DNA of 64,000 nt. Origin: Tieghemiomyces parasiticus (taxonomy: Eukaryota; Kickxellomycota; Dimargaritomycetes; Dimargaritales; Dimargaritaceae). Made by a program: the position numbers and the translations under genes. The notes beneath the pieces are model-generated. The model was given only the letters and a program-made list of their open reading frames with translations. It was not told where the DNA came from and made no database searches. The stretch spans positions 1-64,000 of the forward strand of contig JANBPT010000061.1 in the NCBI GenBank assembly GCA_027575765.1, read 5' to 3'. This document shows, one piece after another, positions 58,206 through 64,000 of this stretch; position 1 is the stretch's first letter; every line of letters begins with the position of its first letter.

Positions 58206-59212
58206 GGCTATTGGTAGTCCGTAGCGAAGGTGGGGGGTGGAGGGTGTGGGTGCCAGTCAGGTCCTGAACGTCTTAGCGGAGGTGGGCAAGAATGCGTTAT
58301 AGACGAAGCCTTCGGCTGGCAGGAGAGGTGAAGAGCGGGATGAACCAGCTAGGCGTGGAGGTAACCGCTACTGAGTGGATGAAGCTGGTGTTCGAAGCTT
58401 TTTTTTAAAAAAAGAAGATAGAAAGGCTAAAGGGGGCGGAAGTGGCCGGTGATTCTATCAGTGGGGCTGTAAGGGCCAAGGCTATGTGGTTGCGAAGCGA
58501 TGGTGGTGTCGAAATGAGACGGAGAGGGAGGGTACAAGGCTGTGCGCAGTAGCATACTTACTCCTTAAGCCTTCAGTTATTAGGATAGGGGGGGTGCTTG
58601 CCAAGCTCTACTTGAGGAGGGGGTCAGCTCAGAGGGAGTATGGCAGCGGCACGTTGACCGGTGCGCTCCGGGTCTTCGAAGGCGGGCAGTCATGCTAAGC
58701 CTATATTAGTTCCTAATCCTGTCGCGGTTTGAATACCCTATTAATTATCATAAATGCTCCTTATCCGCCCATTGCCGCACCACCAAGGAACCAAGGTCTG
58801 GGAGAGTTCATTCCATATAAATCACGTGATGTCGATTGGGATCGGTCTCACACTCCAGGCGAGGAAGGTTGGGGTAAGGACAGATGGGCGTGTGGGCTCC
58901 ACTGGGCCAGAGCCCAGCCACCTAACGGGGTTGGCCCATGAGATGCGCTCCCGCGCCCCACCTACCCACCCTGAGGCGAGCTGAATTATCCTCCAGGCCC
59001 TCTCATCAGCTCCACCCGGCCCAGCGGGGTCCCTCCTCGGGAGATTCGTGGGCGGCTTCGCGGCTGCCAACGTTCCATGCTCTGGATCACGCTGTGACGC
59101 CTCATCTCCAATTCTCCCCTTCATTAGCCCCACTTTGCCTTGTACTCAAATCTGCCTTAGATTCACTTCTTTCGGATTACCCTAAAACACCCTCCCCGCT
59201 TATCTTTCAGCC
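58206..59212. other. Divergent promoter region of HID1 and ATP5
   Basis: About 1 kb between two oppositely oriented start codons. No gene supported. The C/T-rich stretch at 59090-59212 precedes the ATP5 start. An AAGCTTTTTTTTAAAAAAAG inverted block lies near 58397-58416. Confidence 0.4.
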
Positions 59213-60378
59213 ATGTCGTTCGTTCGCACCTCCCAGCTCGCTCAGCAGGTAATGATTGGCGGCCGCCTTCCCCGGCAATCCTGCCTATAACAGCGCTTGA
59301 CGCAGCCCCACCGGGAGGTTCTAATATGCCTGGCAGTGCAGTTGAATGGTAGCGGTTTCTTGAGCGTTAACAGTGCTAAGACTGGGAGTACTGGAGCAGC
59401 ACCACATTGTCCGTACGACTCGGCACTAAATTCCTACCTACAACCATCTCCTTACTTCCATCGTACCCTTCTATTATCTAGGCCACCCGTGCCTACGCCA
59501 CTGCCGCCGCTACCAAGAACGTTTCGGTAGGTACCGGTGCGGCTTGACAGGCCCTGACCCGTTGTGCTGACGTCGCTAGTCTAAAGCACTGGCGCCTACC
59601 GGGTAGAACCCCTCGCCCCTTTCAGATTGCCAAGCTCAACCTGGGTTTCCAACTAACCCATCATCTCCAACCTACCAACTCGTCAACTCCAGGTACCCCT
59701 CGCCCTGCACGGCATCGAGGGTCGTTACGCTACGGCGCTGTACACCGCGGCCTCCAAGAAGAACGCGCTGCCGCAGGTGGAGACCGACCTCAAGAAGCTC
59801 AAGACGCTGATTGAGAAGGACACCAAGGTGCGTCAGTTCCTCGAGAACCCGATCCTGGGTAAGAAGGCTAAGAAGGAAGGTATCGCGGCCCTAGCCAAGG
59901 GTCAGTCCCTCAACCAGGTGACCCTCAATTTCTTGGACGTGCTGGCCGAGAACTCCCGCATGGCTGAGGCCAGCAAGGTCATCAACTCCTACCAGAGCCT
60001 GATGGCGGCCCACCGGGGTGAGGTCCAGGTCACCGTCACCTCCAGCAAGGCCCTCACCGGCGACCAGCTCAACAAGCTTAAGGCCTCCCTGTCCAAGGGT
60101 AACCTCGTGGCCAACGCCAAGAGCGTCACTGTCGACAACAAGGTCAACCCCTCCATCGTCGGAGGTCTCATCATCGAGTTCGGCGACAAGACTATCGACA
60201 TGTCTCTGGCCTCCAAGCTGTCCAAGCTCGACAAGATGCTTACCGGTAAGTAGTTACGGCTGAAGGGTTTGTGCGTTGTCGATTTTGGAGCATCCCTGGC
60301 CCGGTTTCTGTGCGATGGCGATGTGACTAACTCAACTACGTTTCCGCCCCATTTTCTACCCCTCCAGACTCCATCTAA
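59213..60378 (+). CDS. ATP5: Mitochondrial ATP synthase OSCP subunit (Atp5)
   Basis: OSCP couples the F1 head to the peripheral stalk of ATP synthase at the matrix face. Four exons: 59213-59248, 59482-59526, 59693-60245 and 60368-60378, 214 aa. An Arg/Ala/Thr-rich targeting sequence (SFVRTSQLAQQATRAYATAA) is followed by VPLALHGIEGRYATALYTAA, the family start. Then come LKKLKTLIEKD, RQFLENPIL, LNFLDVLAENSRM, INSYQSLMAAHRGEVQVTVT and the signature VNPSIVGGLIIEFGDKTID. An unspliced reading would end in GK; joining G at 60245 to the four-codon last exon gives ...MLTDSI, matching yeast Atp5, which ends in DSI. The gene converges on SHY1 and codon use is strongly biased, as expected for high expression. 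Confidence 0.93.
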
Positions 60379-60617
60379 TTTACGTCAAGTACGTCGAGGA
60401 ACGTGCAGCTCTGGCCGGAACTCCGTTAGAGGCAGAGTAGTTCAAAATGACACGGTTACCTATTGGACTTCCACGCTGTCAGTCACAATAAATACCAACA
60501 AGCGAACGACGTCTTTGGCTTGTTATGGAGCTAGGTTTAAAGTTAGAGTCTAGTCGTTTGTTATTGTTTTATCATTCTAAATGAGGTGATTTTACGCTGC
60601 CTAGTCGTACAGTGCCC

Positions 60618-61756
60618 TCATAATTTGGACATATCCTTGATACGACGCCGGATGGTGGATGATCCCCGGCCTTGGTAGACGAGGACGCCGAACATGGCGG
60701 CAGTGGCGAGGGCCAGGGCGTACCAGGTTACAACGTACTGCATGTGGTTATTTCGGAAGGTAACGTCGCGACTGCGGCCCAGCGGAATCCCGCGGTCCAC
60801 TAGAATCTTGCTGGGGTACGTGGTTTGCGGGTTGTAGAGCTCGTCAATCAGTAGCGGCAGCGAGCCTGTGTGGCGGGCCATCTCGCCAACATTGAGGATG
60901 TACCATTGGTCACGGTCTGGATGGTTGACAGGCGTGAACATGTTCTGTTCCTCTCCGTGACGGACGAGCCCGCATACTGTGTAGAGCTCGTCCTTGCGGC
61001 TTTCCGGTCGGGTGGCCGGATCGGCTTTGGCCTTGGGGATCCAACCACGTTTGACAAGGACCTTGGTTCTAGCAGAGGTTGGATATAAAGTAAAGGTGGA
61101 GGAGGGAGGGAGGACAATGGTAGTTGAAGGGGATGATCGCGGTTAGTGTACGGCCGGGTCCCTCACGCGATACTGGACTGAGTGGGTAATCGTACTAAGC
61201 ATCATAGGGCCATCGATACTTACCCGTCCTCCCGTTCCAGCGGGGTCACCACCATGAACCCGTTCTCGCCGTCGTTCGGCCGGGGCCCGATCAGCATTTC
61301 CTGGTCATGGTGATACAAGCCAACCAGCAAGACCCGGCGGTATTCCCAGTCGTTCGTAAACTGGTCAAAGTTGGTAATACCCTTGGGCAGAGCGACCACG
61401 GGCTCGGCCACCGTCGCATCCACCCGGGCAATCATGTCCTCCTTCCAGCGCAGACGGTAAACTTGCCAGGTACCCAGGCCAATACAAATGAAGGGGATTA
61501 TGCCGAGGAAGATGCGGCCGGCTAGGTTAGGACCGCGGTTTGCGCGCCGAATCGTGCCGTCGGTGACGATGGTGCGGATACTACCAGTAAGGGCTAGGGT
61601 TGAGGGAAATGGGAACGGCGGTGGCGGCACCTTGGCGCGGAAGGTCGACCGTAGGCTAGCGAACGAACGGACGCTAGCAGCCGGGTGGGCGTGGGCGAAT
61701 CGGCCAGCTACGGCACCTAGGGTGCGGTTGAAGAAAGTTCGGCTAGACGGGTGCAT
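60618..61756 (-). CDS. SHY1: SURF1/Shy1 cytochrome c oxidase assembly factor
   Basis: Shy1 is an inner-membrane protein needed for Cox1 maturation, possibly for heme a delivery. Two exons: 61756-61224 and 61068-60618 (donor GTAAGT), 327 aa. The first about 60 residues are a basic, Ala/Ser/Arg-rich mitochondrial presequence. The first membrane span (IFLGIIPFICIGLGTWQVYRL) contains the family GxWQxxR-like motif. The intermembrane-space part shows EYRRVLLVGLYHHDQEMLIGPR, GENGFMVVTPLERED, LVKRGWIP and NMFTPVNHPDRDQWYILNV. The second span is QYVVTWYALALATAAMFGVLVY, preceded by the conserved RNNHMQY. All landmarks are present at normal spacing. Its divergent neighbour is a mitochondrial carrier. 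Confidence 0.93.
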
Positions 61757-62853
61757 GGTGAAAGGAATCTAGGTAGTGTGGAGCAATGAGGTCGGGTGGA
61801 ATGAGCGTGAAGGGCGTGGCAGGCTAGGGTGAAGAGTTCGATCTGAAGGGTAGGCTAACCAGGAGAGCATCGTTGACTTGGCAGCGCACAAAGAGTAATG
61901 CGGCGCCATACCTTCTTCCCCACCCGCCACCACCTCAACCAACCCGGGTGCAGAGGGTTTCGGTTAGCAATGCGTTCGCCGCTCTGGCAATGGGACGTCT
62001 CGTCTGTGCTTACCGAAGGGTTCGAGGGACTGCGGGACTCCTAGCCCTTTGACCCGAGGCTCAAGTGACTGCAGGGATAGGGCTCAGTTTGCCCGCTGAT
62101 AATGAGGCTCAGAGGAGGGCATGTATGCCAAATCCACCTAGGGCTCTCGTTGTCTTCGTTGGTCGGGGGACGTAGCAGGAGAAACAGTACTAGTTAGCCC
62201 CAGGCTGCCACGGCGCCTTGTCCGTTCACTCTAGATGCATAAAGGTGCCGGCTAACCTGCCACTAAGCGGCATATTTCTCTAATTTCACTTGCAACCGAC
62301 CTCTCTGTCCATCGTTGGCGGCGGTGTACGTGGCCACTAGGCCCTTTATCGCCGCCTTCTCTCCGAATTGCCCCCTCCCCCCTTTCATTTGCCCAGCCCA
62401 CCAATCGACCCATTTAGAAGTAGCCCGGCCGTGGTTGCCCCGCTCCTTATACCGCCTGCTGCCACCACCGCTCTTTTATCCACGCCTACACCCGCTGCCC
62501 TGCGTTTGCACGCTCCAGCACTGCCCCTATCCCCCTCCCTCACCCCCAGCCAGCCCCCCTTCCCTGCGCTCGCCGTGCAACGGTGTGGGTCCGTCAATCT
62601 TTCAGCCTAAATTTTCCCTGCATCTCTTGTTGGACGTCACGCCATTACGTAGTAGCGGTTATTGGTCAACCCTTATCACTACCAACCTACTTACCTCAGC
62701 TACCTTTCGCACCGGCCCTCACATACTTCTTCCACCAGCGCTTCATCTCTAGAACCGCACCACAACCATCCCACCCCCTTCTGTGCTCGGCCTTCTATTT
62801 ATTTCCAGGAACGACTTGACCGCTAGTTGCCCTCCCAAGCCCATGCCGTGTCT
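61757..62853. other. Divergent promoter region of SHY1 and the carrier gene
   Basis: About 1.1 kb without a supported gene. Very C-rich from 62340 to 62560 on the carrier side. Confidence 0.4.
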
Positions 62854-64000
62854 ATGTCAACAGGCCCCTCGACCGATCCTTCCCAGCAGTGCCCTGGCCA
62901 TGGTGGCCGGCCAGCGGTGGCGGCGGCGGCGGGTGCCCTAATCCGCTCTCCGACCCCTTCCCCGTTATTGCACACCTCCACTCTAAGCTCACCAGACTCA
63001 CCCGCGGACGGCCAACGACCCCCCTCCGAGCATCGCAACCTGAAGAACATGATCGCCGGGGCGGGGTCAGGTTGCGTCTCCGCCACCGTCACCTGCCCAC
63101 TCGACGTGGTCAAAACCCGCTTACAGAATCACGCCCTCCGGGAGGGCGCCATCCCACTCTACCGCAACACCTTCGACGCCCTACGCAGCATCGCGACCCA
63201 CGAAGGCATCCGCGGCCTGTACCGTGGCCTGGGCCCCACCGTCACGGGATACCTCTCCTCCTGGGCGGTCTACTTTACTGCTTATGACGCCCTCAAAACA
63301 ACCATCGCCCAGCGCACAGACCGGTCTATTGACAGCTCCGTAGTCCATATTCTATCGGCCATGGGCGCCGGCGCGACCAGTACCAGCATCACCAATCCCA
63401 TTTGGGTCATCAAGACTCGGTTCATGTCCCAGAATGGCAGCCAGAATCGGCGCTACCGCAACATGGGCCACGCCTTTATGAGTATCCTACGCGAGGAAGG
63501 TTACCGGGGGTTCTACCGCGGCATGGGCACCAGCCTACTAGGCCTGTCCCATGTCATGGTCCACTTCCCGCTCTACGAGCGACTCAAGCTGTGGCTACGG
63601 ACCGTCCCCGCCTTCTCCCACCCCGGTGTGGTCAGCGCCGCCACCAGTGCACCCGTGGTGACCAACGGTGCTGCTCCCCTAAATCCACAGGACCGCGCGC
63701 TCCGTCCCTCCGACCATGACCACGACCATGTACACGGCCACGACCACGCCCATCCTTATGCGGGCCGCACCGCACCGCGGTCATCGGCCGAGGTGGAGGT
63801 TGATACCGGTCGGATTATCAATAAGCGCGGGATCCTCGTGGCTAGCATCCTATCCAAACTGACCGCCAGCGTGGTGACCTACCCGCACGAGGTGATCCGT
63901 ACCCGCCTGCAGAATCAGTACCAGCCCCCTTACCGGTACCAAGGCCTCGTTCATGCCGTTGTCACCATTCTCCGCGAGGAAGGCTGGCGGGCTTTCTATC
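62854..64000 (+). CDS. Mitochondrial NAD+-type carrier (Yia6/Ndt1-like), 3' end beyond window
   Basis: Mitochondrial carrier family protein of the inner membrane. The frame from ATG 62854 is open to the window edge (382 codons, incomplete). About 60 low-complexity residues precede repeat 1: NMIAGAGSGCVSATVTCPLDVVKTRLQ, GLYRGLGPTVTGYLSSWAVYF. Repeat 2 has ITNPIWVIKTRFMSQNG and YRGFYRGMGTSLLGLSHVMVHFPLYERLK (quoted in parts), closest to yeast NAD+ carriers Yia6/Yea6. Repeat 3 has VVTYPHEVIRTRLQNQY. The three P-x-[DEW]-x-[VI]-[VI]-[KR]-[TS]-R signatures read PLDVVKTR, PIWVIKTR and PHEVIRTR. An unusual about 75-residue insert with a His/Asp run (63712-63759) separates repeats 2 and 3. Pyrimidine-nucleotide (Rim2) or folate/FAD carriers are alternative members of the same branch. 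Confidence 0.88.
   Translation, partial: MSTGPSTDPSQQCPGHGGRPAVAAAAGALIRSPTPSPLLHTSTLSSPDSPADGQRPPSEHRNLKNMIAGAGSGCVSATVTCPLDVVKTRLQNHALREGAIPLYRNTFDALRSIATHEGIRGLYRGLGPTVTGYLSSWAVYFTAYDALKTTIAQRTDRSIDSSVVHILSAMGAGATSTSITNPIWVIKTRFMSQNGSQNRRYRNMGHAFMSILREEGYRGFYRGMGTSLLGLSHVMVHFPLYERLKLWLRTVPAFSHPGVVSAATSAPVVTNGAAPLNPQDRALRPSDHDHDHVHGHDHAHPYAGRTAPRSSAEVEVDTGRIINKRGILVASILSKLTASVVTYPHEVIRTRLQNQYQPPYRYQGLVHAVVTILREEGWRAFY
63712..63759 (+). repeat. His/Asp-rich coding run inside the carrier
   Basis: Encodes DHDHDHVHGHDHAHPY in the loop between carrier repeats 2 and 3. Such runs can bind Zn, Cu or Ni ions; here function is unknown. Confidence 0.8.

Noticed and set aside
1..64000. CRISPR arrays, rRNA operons or bacterial operons
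   Set aside because: No regularly spaced direct repeats and no rRNA-like blocks were seen. Spliced genes show that this is a eukaryotic chromosome.

Overview
The window is nuclear DNA from a fungus. The genes point that way: Atg27, Cox20, Shy1/SURF1, Atp5, a Yia6-like NAD+ carrier and the fungal septation-network protein Cdc14. Genes are intron-bearing, with mostly GTAAGT-type donors. HID1, GILT and a Fanzor relic, plus wide gene-poor spacers, would suit an early-diverging lineage; Zoopagomycota/Kickxellomycotina-like is a guess, not a demonstration. All family assignments come from recognising motifs by eye, without a database search.

Layout. 1-5.1 kb: ATG27 (+) converges on a PB1+SAM adaptor gene (-). 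5.1-7.4 kb: a decayed Fanzor (eukaryotic TnpB-like) element on the minus strand, almost free of CpG. 8.2-10.1 kb: ARP1/centractin (+). 11.7 kb: a possible small gene. 12.5-13.2 kb: COX20 (-). 15.4-20.2 kb: two tandem secreted proteins of the same unusual design (+), converging on a six-exon Cdc14-like SIN gene (-, 20.3-21.8 kb). 22.6-23.9 kb: a membrane-tethered DPBB/expansin-like protein (+). 26.6-27.4 kb: zeta-class GST/maleylacetoacetate isomerase (+). 28.8-30.5 kb: GILT-like thiol reductase (+). 32.0-34.0 kb: CBM21 glycogen-targeting PP1 subunit (-). 34.0-46.8 kb: a 12.8-kb stretch with no recognisable gene. 46.8-48.9 kb: cytosolic prolyl-tRNA synthetase (-). 50.5-51.8 kb: 4'-phosphopantetheinyl transferase (-). 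53.9-54.4 kb: a tiny four-exon ubiquitin-like protein (+). 54.8-58.2 kb: HID1 (-). 59.2-60.4 kb: ATP synthase OSCP/Atp5 (+), converging on SHY1/SURF1 (-, 60.6-61.8 kb). From 62.9 kb to the edge: a mitochondrial NAD+-type carrier (+, incomplete).

The genes are mostly independent housekeeping units with their own promoters. A loose mitochondrial theme is visible: Cox20 and Shy1 in cytochrome oxidase assembly, Atp5 in ATP synthase and the carrier. Membrane traffic is another (Atg27, HID1, Arp1). The most unusual items are the Fanzor relic with CpG erasure and a nested inverted repeat, the tandem secreted protein pair, and the PB1+SAM protein.
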